Positions 24,374-35,989 of a DNA stretch of 64,000 nucleotides are shown in pieces. The notes under the pieces were generated by a model. The model did not search any database. It was not told where the DNA came from and saw only the letters and a list, made by a program, of their open reading frames with translations. The stretch covers positions 96,412,279-96,476,278 of the forward strand of contig NC_039361.1 in assembly GCF_003573695.1 (NCBI RefSeq). The letters are read 5' to 3'. Each line of letters begins with the position of its first letter. Positions within the stretch are counted from its first letter, which is position 1. The position numbers were made by a program, and so were the translations under genes. This DNA comes from Papaver somniferum (lineage: Eukaryota > Streptophyta > Magnoliopsida > Ranunculales > Papaveraceae).

Positions 24374-25618
24374 TGTTAGAGCATAGCTCGGTTGAACCCA
24401 CCAAGCGTTGGTATGTCAAGTTTGGTTATCATATTTTAGTGAACCAAAACTCATTTAAAGAGTCGCTTGATTATTTACTGGAGTCAAATTCGTATAGGTT
24501 AGCTTGAAAGTATTAGGATATGAGACATTACAAGTATTACGTGAAGACTTGAAGAAAGTGAAGAAGTAAGGAGCTACAACGATGACATCATCCTTCCATT
24601 TGAGGTTAGTAATATTTGACTTGAACTGTTTCATTCCCTAATGTATCTTTTAAGTCGTGCATTTGAAAACATAACTGCGAAGCTGTGAATGATTATACTC
24701 TACTTAGACGTAGTATTAAGGAATTATAATACGAAGTAACGCTTATCTTTTGAACTTCGTATATAAGACATCGACATAATCGTATGAATCTTATTGTGAT
24801 TATGTATGGGTATGGGTGAAGATTTCTTCATAGGAAACAATGTTTAACATTCGTTTAAAGGAAGTACAATTCATAAACTTGTTTTATGAATCGAAAGGGA
24901 AATCACTAGGCTTATTGGTATTGTTATTCATTGTAAATATTTGGATTACTAATATGTGTGTTTAGTATAACCCTCATAACTTGTTTATGTATATTGGTAA
25001 AACTATTCACAAGGCCTGACTTTTGTATTGGTATGACTTTTATTAGAGAAACCGATCTGAAGTAATCACCTGAGATGGTATGATCCATTTGTTGTAATTG
25101 GTATGACCAACTCTAGACATTGGGGAACCGATACTAGTAAGAGGTGCTACCGATCACAAAAGGGGAATCGATCTGTGTAAGAGGTGCAACAAATTTTTAA
25201 TATTGGGGAACCTATCCTATGAACATGTGCATCAAATACAAGTTAGATATCATATATATGTGGGAACCGATCCTAGTACCTAGTCAACCAAGTTTTGGTA
25301 ACTAGCGTGACTAATTCTAGTACCCACATGGAGGTAGAACCTAAACCTGTTTTGGTAGAACCATGAAACCCATGATTTACGATTTGATAGGATAATCAAT
25401 CACATAGTTCTTGGAAGTCAGATGAACCAATTCTAAACTTGTTTAGAAGTGTGGCAAATCAGTTGCAAGATTGTAAATATGAAAAAGGATTTACAAAGTA
25501 AAGATGTCGACATACTTTGAACGCGTGCAGTAATTCTTACCTTTTATTGTTCAAAGATATTCCTTAATAACTAAAGAAAAAATCCGGATCGAAATAAATT
25601 GAGAATCTTTTAATTAAG
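24374..25618 (+). mobile_element. Copia-type LTR, 5' 1.2 kb only
   Basis: It starts TGTTAGAGCATAGCTCGG and is collinear with 57508-58795, including 'gtcaagtttggttatcatat', the 'tcgtatataagacatcgac' segment and the accgatcc repeats. It stops at gagaatcttttaattaag, where T2 begins. The missing downstream half does not reappear on the other side of T2. Confidence 0.82.
25110..25290 (+). repeat. Accgatcc-type repeats in copia LTR
   Basis: About four diverged units of 'gggaaccgatcct-gtaagaggtgcaac', spacing about 45-50 bases. It has fewer units than the 58240 copy. Confidence 0.65.
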
Positions 25619-26109
25619 TGTAGATGGTAGATTTTCAACAAAGGTCAAAACCATAAAATCATGATACTGCATGTTTCTGACACGGCTTCAGGGATCCATG
25701 TGACGATTCGTGTTTTACGAAGTATGATGCATATGTCGCTCGAAAGGCCTCTTCAGAGCGTTCGACACCGGGCATTTCATCATAGACTCTATGTAGAATA
25801 ACATAATTACGCGGTTCTCCGTAAGATTGAGAGCTTAACGCCTTTAGGATGCCGGTGACACTCTCTGTTCCCTTACTACATAGAGGAATTCGCATCTACA
25901 TAGAAGAACAATTGGGAGGTTATCCGTAAGATTGAGAGCAATAACGTCTTCAGGACGGTGATACTCACTGTTCCTGACTATGTAGAGAGACCCGTGTATA
26001 GACTCAGGCGGTCCTCCATACATGAAATGTTGAGAGGGCAAAATGTCTTCGGGACATTAGCAACACTCGCTGATTTACTGACTATATGCAAGAGATTAAA
26101 TTCTAGGTC

Positions 26110-26730
26110 ATATTCACCACTGAATTCCTAGAAGATAATCTATCTTATCTCATTACTTCTATTTCATGATCGAAATGGTAATAGATAAATGTATTCTGAT
26201 TTCATGATCGAATCTACGACTGATCTCATGAAATGGTAATAGATATTACTCCAATTTCATGGTCGAATCCACGGCTGATCTCATGAAATGGTAATATCAC
26301 CACTTATTTTATTACCCCGATTTCATGATCGAATCCACGACTGATCTCATGAAATGGTAATAGATATTACTCCGATTTCATGGTCGAATCCACGGTTGAT
26401 CTTATGAAATGGTAATATCACCACTTATTTTATTACTCCGATTTCATGATCGAATCCACGGCTGATCTCATGAAATGGTAATAGATATTACTCCGATTTC
26501 ATGGTCGAATCACCACGATCCCATGGAATGGTAATATCCCCGCTCATTTCATTACTTCGATTTTATGGTCAAATATGCGATTCCATGAGATGGTGATGAA
26601 ATTATCATTTTATTATTCTGAATCCATAGTCCATTCTGCTGCTGATTTTATGGATTGATAATAAATAACTACTCATCTTATTACTCAGTTTCATGAATTA
26701 TTCTCCACTGAATTTCATAAATCAGTAATA
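26110..26730 (+). repeat. Tandem array in T2 5' LTR
   Basis: Units of about 55-66 bases have the form 'ttactccgatttcatg-tcgaatccacg--tgatctcatgaaatggtaata'. They alternate between a short type (ending agata) and a long type (ending tcaccacttatttta), giving a higher-order dimer of about 120 bases. The outer copies are more diverged. The T2 3' LTR has a different three-unit form at 30590-30785. Confidence 0.85.
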
Positions 26731-26919
26731 AATACCTGACAACCGGGGATCTGGACCATCACTGAGTAAGCCCCACAAAAATGGTGCGAGTGTACTCAAC
26801 AGTGATGCACGACTGAGCACCCGGATGCACGAACGAGTGTCCAAAAATATGAAATAATGAGGAATCCTTCGCAAAACAGGAGAAAACAATGAATATTAAT
26901 AAAATAATAAGAGGCGCCC

Positions 26920-27380
26920 AAGGCCGGGCCCACCAGCCGACCGGCCGGATATGCCCTAGCCATGGTCGGTCCGTGCCTCTCCCATTATTTTCCTTATTTT
27001 TTGTTATTTCGTGAACTCACGAAAACTCCTTGGTTTTAGCAACTTTCCTTGTTTTTTTTTGCAAAACTCGTGAATTCTCCATAACTTGGTGGATTCAAGA
27101 AATAATATTATAAAATAAGGAGAGGTGTGCGGGACCGGGCAACCTACCCAGACGGCCATGCCTAAGACGTGGCCGGTCGTACACCTCACAATCCTTAGCT
27201 TTTTATAATTATTATTCCCTAATCTCACGAAACTCCTCCGTTTCAACAAAAACCCGTGGATTCTCCATAACTTCAAGGATTCATGAAAAATAAAAAAATA
27301 GGGAAAGGTTTGCGGGACCGGGAAACCTAGCCTGCCGGCCATGCCCTAGCCATGGTCGGTCCCATACCTTGCAATCCCTA
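26920..27380 (+). repeat. GC-rich palindromic modules in T2 5' LTR
   Basis: Blocks near 26920-26980 (gggcccaccagc...ggccggatatgccctagccatgg), 27125-27180 and 27310-27365 are separated by AT-rich spacers with aactcctt-g-ttt...ctccataa. They are the reverse-complement counterpart of the T1 modules, as expected from the opposite strand. Confidence 0.75.
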
Positions 27381-28309
27381 ATCTTGCATAATTATTATTT
27401 TCCTCAATTCATGAAACTCTTGGGTTTGAGCAAAATTCATGATTTCTCCATATTTTCTCAAATATTGCTCAAATCACGAACAACCAAAAGCCAACATAGT
27501 CGCACGACTGGCTAGCCTCTCACGGCAATTTTAAATATTAAAACACTTTTATTTTAATATTTTCAAAATATTGATGAATTGAGCATACATGGTCATTCCA
27601 ACAAAAATCGAGAATTCTCAGTCAAGATGAAACTCTTCTGAAAATTCACTATGTTGCTCGAACGCGCATCAGAAAATACTAAAACTCTCAGTATGGAAAC
27701 ACGGACACCACGGAAACACGTGCATGCCTCCATGACCGACCAGAGTCATTCCTAGGGCTTGCAAAAAGCCGGTCCCATATGTTTTCATAATTCTGACCTA
27801 ATTTGTTCAATTGCTCATACTGGGCCCGAACTCTCTCCAACCAACTGGAGAATCCTTCAAATGACCAACAACTGGTCCCGTGACCACCAAGAGCCGGTCC
27901 CGTGCTCTCTTGGTCGGCCCTCATCTCTCATACCTAGGTTTGTCACCTAGTGTTGAATCCAGAAATATTTCAATAAATGATGAAACCTTCATTTAATCAT
28001 CGTTCTTTCACCAACTCTTAAACTGAGAACCCTGGTGCGTGCTCACTCGAGCACTGGGCATCACATGGACGCTCATCATCCCATGTGGTCGGTCCCTCTT
28101 CACTCATGACCAATTTTTAGCAATTCACCAATTGTAGAAGGATTGATAAAAAATTAGGGTTTCGAACAAACGCTCCACGAATCACCATTCTGAGCAAGTT
28201 CAAACACAAAATTATGTTGATTCAGCAATCAACATACAAATTAATAATATTCGGTAATTCACCAATATTTTTGATTAATATTTTATTGGGTCACGACACC
28301 AGTAAATAA

Positions 28310-28530
28310 TTCTTTGAATGAGCAATACTTGCTCAGTTGCTCGAATATTGATCCAACCATCAATATTCGGTAATTCATCAGTAGTTTGTCGAATTGAGCA
28401 ACACTTGCTCAGTTGCATACCAAAATCATCGAATTCGTCGAATTGAGCAATACTTGCTCAGTTGCTCGATAAACTCTCAAAAGTCAGTAATTCGTCGAGT
28501 TGAGCAATACTTGCTCAGTCGCTCTACTCA
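28310..28530 (+). repeat. GAGCAA...TTGCTC palindrome repeats in T2 LTR
   Basis: Four copies of a palindrome of the form GAGCAATACTTGCTCAGTTGC occur near 28319, 28394, 28444 and 28501, in units of about 50-75 bases with 'gtaattc-tcga-ttgagcaa'. The T1 LTRs have the same palindrome type (GAGCAAATATTGCTC). Confidence 0.8.
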
Positions 28531-29361
28531 GTAATTCATTGACATCTCAGAGAACTACATGTTCAATCCATGAATCACTGAGCATTCACCACTTATGCTC
28601 GATTCAGCAAAACTAGACTCACAGTCTAAATCAGTCAACAACTGACTAACTAATACATGTCTGCCTTGCAGACTCCACGATCGTGAAATATAAATCACGT
28701 CACAAATGGGGGGATATCACTTAGGGTTTTGGTCTGGCGGTTTACGGCACGTGAATTAATCCACAATGAGAAATGTGCGTAAGTCGTGTAAACGGTTAAA
28801 AGAGTTAGCAAAGTAGTGGGTGCACGATCAGTCAAGTCTCCACACGATGTGGAACTGACTTTACCACGATCTCCCACTTTCCCACTCTTTTACTCAAGAA
28901 ACCGTCACACTTACAGGGATCAGCGGTACATCATTCTGGCAAGATAAATAAGTCTAAATCGAGGACAACATAAGGATAGAATATCATCAATCGATTATCA
29001 TCATTAGCCGTCAACAACTCGATATAAACTTATTCACAGAACTCAACTTCAACAGTTCAGCAATATTGCAGAAACCTTCAACACACCCGCAATCCTTGAT
29101 CATCACTGATCCCACACAACTCTCAGCTTCCCTCCTACAGATCAAACCATCTCCCTCTTTGCGTCCGAATTGACTCTGGAACGGCCATTGTCTTGGTTTA
29201 GTCCGGAGTCATACAGATTGATTTCCCGAATCTAAGCAACCCCTTTGCAGCGGTGCATCTGTGCGAGGTTCAACAGTTCGCTCGGTTGAGGAGTCTCAAC
29301 AGCACGCTCGACTCTCCACTTTCCTAGAAAACCAACAAACCGTTTTTCCTCATCTACAGAT

Positions 29362-29379
29362 TGGCGACCACAGTGGGAG
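29362..29379 (+). promoter_or_regulatory. T2 primer-binding site
   Basis: tggcgaccacagtgggag lies three bases after the LTR end CATCTACA. It is the expected position and the type used by Tat-lineage elements. Confidence 0.85.
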
Positions 29380-29415
29380 ATTAATCTCTCGGTTGCAATC
29401 TCACATTTTTGCAAA

Positions 29416-30309
29416 ATGGTTGATCTTAGGTCAGGTTCAGTTACAAATCCTAATGCGAACATCACTAGCAACAACGATGGTATTCCAGAAACCGTTCCTA
29501 CTTCTAACAATGGTGGTGACACTACTCCTCCTCGAACCAATGCGGAAAACCATCATCTCTTCGGCCGGTCTCCCGAGGAAATCAGAGAAAATCCGCCTAC
29601 CATAGGTGATCTTATGAAGGTGCAAGAGACTCTTGCCAAAAATCAGATTGACATGGATACAACACAGAAAGATCTATGCAATTATCTCAAAACTCTCACT
29701 GACAAGATTTCATACAAAAGTCAAGAGAAAGGAAAAGACAAGGAAACGTCTCTAACTGCTGATCCCGAAGTTATTCCAGTCCCTGACGATGATGAAACCC
29801 GCAAAGCTGCAAAACCTAAACCTGCCAGTTTCATCACCCGTGAAGTGCTGGAACGTTTTATGGAGAATCTAGGAAAAGGCCATGCACCATCCGTGCACCG
29901 TCACCAACCTCCATATCCCGTTTATACACAAAGAATTCCTCTCCCAAAAGGTTACACTTCTCCAACGTTCACACTCTACAACAGAACGGGGAATGCCCGA
30001 GAACACGTCTCTCGATTCTTGGAAGCATTAGGAGAGCATGAACACAACCATGTTGTCCGCTTGAAAGAGTTTTCAAAATCCCTGAAAGGTCGAGCGTATA
30101 CTTGGTACAACAATATTGCACCAGGGAGCATAGCTAATTGGGGAGAAATGATCAATGCTTTCTACCGGAAGTACTTCTTTGTCTCTGAGAAAATTACTCT
30201 TTCTGACTTGGGAAGGATGGATCAAAAGGCCGCCGAAAATCCGAATGATTATGTGAAGAGGTTCAGGATTCAAGCTTTGGACTGTCATGAGCCAAACGTT
30301 GTTCCCTGA
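29416..30309 (+). pseudogene. T2 gag, open but cut off at its C-terminus
   Basis: ATG 29416 opens a 297-codon frame without stops. The N-terminal third is rich in Asn, Thr and Pro (MVDLRSGSVTNPNANITSNN); a charged segment follows (KSQEKGKDKETS); then comes the retrotransposon gag core: FTLYNRTGNAREHVSRFLEA, RAYTWYNNIAPGSI, YRKYFFVSEKITLSDLG and AENPNDYVKRFRIQALDC. This is the particle-forming part of a Tat Gag. The zinc knuckle expected downstream (seen in T1) is absent because at about 30302 the sequence switches into LTR DNA, which supplies the stop. The frame is much better preserved than in T1. Confidence 0.85.
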
Positions 30310-31913
30310 CTATGTAAAGAGAATGTGTATAGAATCTCTTAATGATTGGACGGCTCCTATACATATTGCATGCTAGTATGGAGCGCTAACGTCTTCAGGA
30401 CGTCACACTGTTTGTTGTTTCCTGATTATACGCCCCAATATTCAGAACGAGTATGATGCTTCCATTATCTCATACCTCGATTCTCGAATAAACCCGCTCC
30501 TAGACATATCGCATGCTAGTATAGAACAATTTATAGATTAATTATAGCGTGTCATTCATCAATTGAATTCCTAGAAAATAATATATTTATCTCATTACTC
30601 CGTTCCATGGATGATCCTCAGATGGATTCCATGGATTAGTAATAGATAATCATTCTATCTCATTACTCCGTTTCATGGTTGATTCTCAGCTGAATTCCAT
30701 GGATTAGTAATAGATACTCAATTTATTTTATTACTCCGTTTCATGACTGATTCTCATCTGAATTCCATGAATTAGTAATAAATAATCACTGATCGGGCAT
30801 CTGGGCCACCACCAAGTAAGCCCCGAAAAATGGTATGAGTGTACTTAGCAATAATGCACGAACGAGCACCCCGAGTGTACAAACAAGCACTCAAAAATAT
30901 GGACAAACGAGGAAACCTATGTAAAATAGGGAAGAAAATAATATTAATAAACTAATAAAGAGGCGCCCAGGGGGACCGGGCCCACCGGACGACCGTTCAT
31001 GCCGCTGTGGCCGGTCCCATGCCTCTTCCTTTTATTTTACCTTATTTTATTATTTTTCCTAATCTCATGAAAACTCCTTCATTTGAGCAAACTCCCTCGT
31101 TTGAGCAAAACTCTCAGTTTCTCCATATTTCCTTCACACGATGAAAAATAATTAAAAATAGGGAAAGGTGTCACGAGACAGGTCCTACGAGCCGTCCGGC
31201 CATGCCCTAGCCATGGCCGGTCCCACGCCTTATGATCCCTTATTTTCTTCTTCTTGTTATTTCCTTCATCTCATGAAACTCCTTCGTTTGAGCAAAAACC
31301 CTAGTTTTTCATATTTTCTCAAATATTGCTCAAACCATCAAAAAGCCAAAAATCCAAAAAGTTAAAATCTTATTATTTTAATATTCTCAAAATATTGATC
31401 GCACGAGCAAAGTTCTACTTGCTCATTTGACCAAAATCGAGAGTTTCAGTCAAGACCAAACTCTTCTGAACATCCAAAATATTGCTCAAACATGCACCAG
31501 AAAATACCAAAATTCTCAGGACTGAGACACAGACATTATGGTGACACGGGCATGCCACCTTGACCAACCAAGGTCGGCCCTTAGGCTTGCAAGGATCCAA
31601 TCCCACATTCTTTCACAATTTTAATCTAATTAATCTTCTAAAGTTCATGATTGGGTTCAAACTCTTTCCAACCAACTTGGAACTTGTTCAATCAACCACC
31701 ATATGGTCCCACGACCACCAAGGTCCGGTTTCATACCCTTGGTCGGTCCCTCATCTCTCCATAATTAGGTTTTATTTCCTAATGCTCAGGCGAGCACTAT
31801 TTTTTTTACTTAATGATTAAACCAGCATTTAATCATCCTTTCTCTGACTGGTCTACAAAGGACTTTGGTGCATGATCACTCGAGCACCTGGGAGTTACAT
31901 GGTCGGCCATCAT
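30304..31913 (+). repeat. T2 3' LTR, first surviving part
   Basis: From gttccctgactatgtaaagag the sequence matches the T2 5' LTR from about 25971 onward, including a three-unit tandem repeat at 30590-30785 (ttactccgtttcatg--tgattctca), one GC-rich module at 30960-31030, another at 31165-31230, and the 'aaaactctcaggact' segments. Element A interrupts it at 31914. It is shorter than the matching 5' LTR part because the large array is missing. Confidence 0.8.
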
Positions 31914-32520
31914 TGATAAGTGCATAATTCATATGATTTTAGTGTCCATTCCATACTTGTTTTAGCTATTATTCTTGAATATTTTCGTATTATTACTCTT
32001 GTTTTCTCTTATTTTCCTCTATTAGGTGAATCATCCAAAAAGGAGCTACAAAGTGCTGAAAAGAGATAGTAAGATAAGTATTCCAAGTGCCAAAGTCCAA
32101 GAAAAGTGGAAGAAATGCGACGAAAAGGAGCAAAACACACATAATCAAGAGAAGGGACAAATACCCATATTAACTCATTAAAATTAAGGATTTATCATCA
32201 TCATCTTGAATAGAATTTAAATATAAAAAGAATTAAAAAAGAATGAGGTCATTCCGAGTTCGTATGAAGAAGTTGTGTCCAAAAACGTTTTATCAAATAC
32301 CGAAGACAGTGAAGTCCGCGAACGAGGTTCGCATACCGGGTTCGCAGACTTAATTCCGAAAATTTATGCTGGAATTTGAAGTTTTCGGACTGGGTTCGCA
32401 AACTTAGGTAGTAGGAAACGTGTATAAACTCCTTGGAAGGCCTAAGGGCACGTTATTTCGTTATTTTGGGTCGGGTTCTTTAAACCAAACCAAATACGTG
32501 AATACCAAACAATGTAAACC

Positions 32521-32528
32521 TATAAAAA
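32521..32528 (+). promoter_or_regulatory. TATA box of element A LTR
   Basis: tataaaaa within 'acctataaaaaggtattagg'. The same string occurs at the matching place in the solo A-type LTR (51154-51161), which supports a core-promoter role. Confidence 0.65.
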
Positions 32529-33325
32529 GGTATTAGGTTATGTGAAATCATATCACATCATTAGGTCACAAAATTGTTAGGGTTTGGAAAGAAGAAACAT
32601 CATGCGGAGCGATTATCAATCGTAACGTTATCTCTTTACTTTTCTCTTATGTATATCATGGATGTTTCTACATCCATGAGTAGCTAAAAACCTATTGATT
32701 GAGGATGAATTCTAAGTTGTAAACTTGATTTGATTTAATATATGAATCTATTTTGATTTCTTCATATGATTATCGTTTGTTTCTACTATAAGTAAATATT
32801 ATGATTGATTGATTGATCGTTCTAGGTGGCCAACTAAATCAGTTTATTGAATAACCTAAAGATAGTAAAGGGTTAAGATATCTGTATAATTGTTGAATAA
32901 CCCCTACACAAGTAGAAAACGTGAAACCTTGCAGAGGGATTATGTGGAGCAATCACGTGTAGAAACAACACTAGAAAGTGGACCTTGCGCTAAGAGTCTA
33001 ACTACTAGGATTAACCTAAGTCACAAAATATAAAGCATTTGACCAAGCTACACCTTGAGTGCGCTACTACTTGGTGGTTTGGATAAGTAGAATATGGTAT
33101 TCGAGCGCTTCGGTACCCAGTGACCAAAGGACTTTAGGGATCAACACTGCTCTAGCTGATTTTCTACGGTTGGTGATAATCTATGATTAATGACGAATAG
33201 ATGAATATATTAACTCATTGATGGTTTATATATAAAGAAGGATTCCTCGATCATATCTCTCTCTATTGGTTACAATACAATTTTATTTTCTTTGATTATT
33301 TATTATGTTCACAATCTAAAACAAC

Positions 33326-33354
33326 CTCCCCCACCCCACCCCCCTCTCCCCTTT
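33326..33354 (-). other. Potential G-quadruplex in element A LTR
   Basis: The plus strand is ctcccccaccccacccccct followed by ctcccc. The minus strand therefore has four runs of at least four Gs with short loops, which fits the usual G-quadruplex pattern. The solo A-type LTR (51886) and the B LTR (43289) have only a single C run here. Confidence 0.7.
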
Positions 33355-33479
33355 TTGAAAAATTGACAACTAAATCTCACTGCTCTTCGTGGGAACGATC
33401 CTTACTTCCATTATCTTACCAGTTAAGTGTGTGGAAAAAAGATTATTAATTTTTTGCACTCACGACAGGCATCAAATTT

Positions 33480-33497
33480 TGGCGCCGCTTCCGGGGA
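33480..33497 (+). promoter_or_regulatory. Element A primer-binding site
   Basis: tggcgccgcttccgggga starts five bases after the LTR end. This matches the tRNA-Asp-type site of Athila elements (tggcgccgttgccgggga) with two differences. Confidence 0.88.
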
Positions 33498-33710
33498 GCA
33501 GTCGGTAGCTTTAGTTGTTATTTTTTTCGGTTTTATTATTGTTTTTAAAATTTATTTGTAGTTTTTAATTTCGTTTTCTAGATTTTGGTTTCATGTGCTT
33601 AATATCTGACACCGAAAGATTGGGATTATTTGAGGTGCGGTATTCAAACAAGCAAAGGAACAGTACTAGAAGCACGTCAACACTTGCAACAAGAACCCTC
33701 TACATAAGAG

Positions 33711-35175
33711 ATGGTTAATACAGACGACGAGATAGATCTTCCACCACCTCCTCCTCCAAGGATGACGCTCAAATATCTAACATCTCCATCGTTTGATCAA
33801 CAAAAGATTTGCATCAACTTAGATGTTTCTATTGAACTTAAATCTCAGTTGATACATTGGTTACCGAAGTTTAAAGGGTTACCTGGAGATGATCCGAATA
33901 AACACTTGCTATTATTTTAACATAGGTTGACAAGTTTGAAGCCAAGTGGAACTGACAAAGACAGAGCTTTGCTTACAGATTGTCCTTTTTCTTTGACAGA
34001 TTCTGCGGAAGAATGGTTTTACAGCCTTCCACAAGGAAGTGTTACATCATGGAATGACATGAAGAAAGTGTTTTTAGAAAAGTACTTTCCCGCTTCCAAA
34101 GCAGCAACTATTCGTAAAGCAATAAGTGGAATTGAGAAATTGTTGGTGAAACTCTTTACGATTACTGGGAACGGTACAAGAAGTTATTATCTATCTGTCC
34201 ACATCACCAACTCAGTGAGAAGCTCATAGTGTAGTATTTCTATGATGGGATGCTTCAATCGGAGAGAAATCTCATAGATGCGGCTAGTGATGGTGCATTA
34301 ACCAACAAAACCATTGATGAAGCCACGGAACTGATCGAGAACATGGCTGCAAACACACAACAATTTAACACAAGAGGTGCATCGATAGCTAGGAGAGTCA
34401 ACGAAGTTAGTTCTTCTTCACCTTTAGAAGATAGGATGGGTAATATGGAGAAGATGATGCAACAAATGGAAGCCTTTCTCATTCCTTCTTATGAAGAAGA
34501 GGCCGAACAGGTGAACGTTGTGTTTCCAAATCAGAGGGTATGATCCCTACTCTAATACTTCAAATCCTGGTTGGAAAGATCATCCAAATTTCAGTTATGC
34601 AAACAAGCAAGCTGCAGTTTCCAACCCCGTTTTCAGACGACAAGGTGGTTTTCAACAATCACAATTCCAACCACAACATCAACAAAAAAATCAAAGCTCA
34701 AGTTTAGAAGAGATGATGAAAGCCATGATGCAGAAACAAGATGCAATATTACAACAGAAAACACATTATCAACAAAAGAACGATGCTACTGTCAAATATC
34801 TACAATTACAAATGGGGGAAATAGAAACTGATGTGAATTTACTGAAGGCACAAGCTTCAACAAAGTTGACATCACAACCTTTCGTGAACCCAAAAGAGCA
34901 CGTTAATGCAGTAACTCTAAGAAGAGGGAGACAAACTGAAGAGCCACATCAACAAAAAGAGGTTAGTAACGACATCGAAAAGGAAGTAGAGGAGAAAACT
35001 GTCCCAAAGGAAAAGCCAACCTCAATCGGCCAACCTAAGGACACAGTTCCCACTTTTACCATACCACCTCCTTTTCATAGTCGTTTTTCCAAATCGAAGA
35101 AGCAAGCTCAAGACAAGGATATCATGGATATTTTCAGCAAGATACACATCAACATTCCATTTTTTGAAGGTTTTG
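33711..35175 (+). pseudogene. Element A gag, broken
   Basis: ATG 33711 (MVNTDDEIDLPPPPPPR). The Athila Gag core is clear: DSAEEWFYSLPQGSVTSWND, VFLEKYFPASKAATIRK, NLIDAASDGALTNKT and MAANTQQFN. After it comes a Gln/Asn-rich low-complexity part (34570-34900, FSYANKQAAVSNP...) and FHSRFSKSKKQAQDKDIMDI. Damage: TAA at 33918, a frameshift near 34140, TAG near 34229 in the restored frame, and frameshifts near 34530 and 35170. Gag would form the particle shell. Athila Gags lack an obvious zinc knuckle here and none is seen. Confidence 0.85.
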
Positions 35176-35778
35176 TTTACAAGTAAGGATAGGTTGATTG
35201 CTAATGAGATTACTCAGGTTGGCGAAAACGCTACAACTATGTTACTTAAGAAGATGCCTACAAAGTGTGAAGATCCTGGCGGATTCATAGTTCCCGTTAC
35301 CATTGGTAACCGAAGATTCGAGTGTGCTTTGCTTGATTTGGGAGCTTCCATAAGCGTTATGTCAACCGATGTTTATGATTCTTTGAATCTCGGACCTTTA
35401 AAAGAAGCAAATATTACTATTCAATTGGCTAACAAGTCCAATATATATCCTAAGGGAGTCGTGGAGGACGTGTTAGTTCAAGTGAATCAGTTAATCTTTT
35501 CGGCTGATTTATACATTGTGAATATGCACAATGGAGATAATTGTTCATCTAATTCGTTACTTCTTGGGAGACCATTTATGAAGACTGCAAAGAAGAAGAT
35601 TAATGTTTATAGTGGTGCACTCACTATGGAATTTGATAAAGAGATCATACGGTTCAATATTTTTGAAACCATGCGCTATCCCAGTGATGTTCACTCATCT
35701 TTATCTATTGATGTTATTGGTTCGTTAGCACAACAAATGTTTGAATTGGAGTTGTGTTACGCAATAGCATTGATTTAG
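35164..35778 (+). pseudogene. Element A aspartic protease
   Basis: One open frame carries the Athila protease signature: ALLDLGASISVMS (catalytic Asp at 35335), IQLANKSNIYPKGVVEDVLV and LLGRPFMKTAKKKI near the end of the domain. D-L-G in place of D-S/T-G is normal for Athila proteases. The flanks are frameshifted (35170 and about 35755), so it is no longer joined to gag or RT. The domain itself is intact by eye. Confidence 0.85.
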
Positions 35779-35989
35779 ACGTTCACAGGCAACCGAAACT
35801 GGACGCGGACTTAGCCAAAGAGCTAGTGGAGATGTGTGGTGCTTTAACGTCATTACAACAAGCCAAACCGGGTAATGCTTCTTATATTTCTTTACCCGTA
35901 ACTAATGAGGTTCATTTACCTTCTATTGTGCAAGCACCGAAACTAGAATTGAAGCCTCTTCCAGACCACTTAAAGAACGCATACTTGGG

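Larger units (their letters stand above)
25619..29358 (+). repeat. T2 5' LTR
   Basis: This is a 3,740-base LTR starting TGTAGATGGTAGATTTTCAAC and ending ...cctCATCTACA. It is the same family as the T1 LTRs but clearly diverged. Three degenerate units of about 115 bases lie at 25780-26090 (tccgtaagattgagagc...cgtctt-aggac...ctgttcctgactatgta). Then come a large tandem array (26110-26730), GC-rich modules (26920-27380) and GAGCAA/TTGCTC palindromes (28310-28530). Confidence 0.87.
31914..33474 (+). repeat. Element A 5' LTR
   Basis: 1,561 bases, TGATAAGTGCATAATTC... to ...cacgacaggcatCA. A TATA box is at 32521 and a C-rich tract at 33326-33354. The right portion ('cctaagtcacaaaatataaa', 'cttgagtgcgctactacttgg') is shared with the B LTRs, so A and B are related families. 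The solo LTR at 50541-52038 is the same type. Confidence 0.88.

Noticed and set aside
26110..26730. CRISPR-like array
   Set aside because: Alternating repeats without unique spacers, in a plant LTR. It is an ordinary tandem array.
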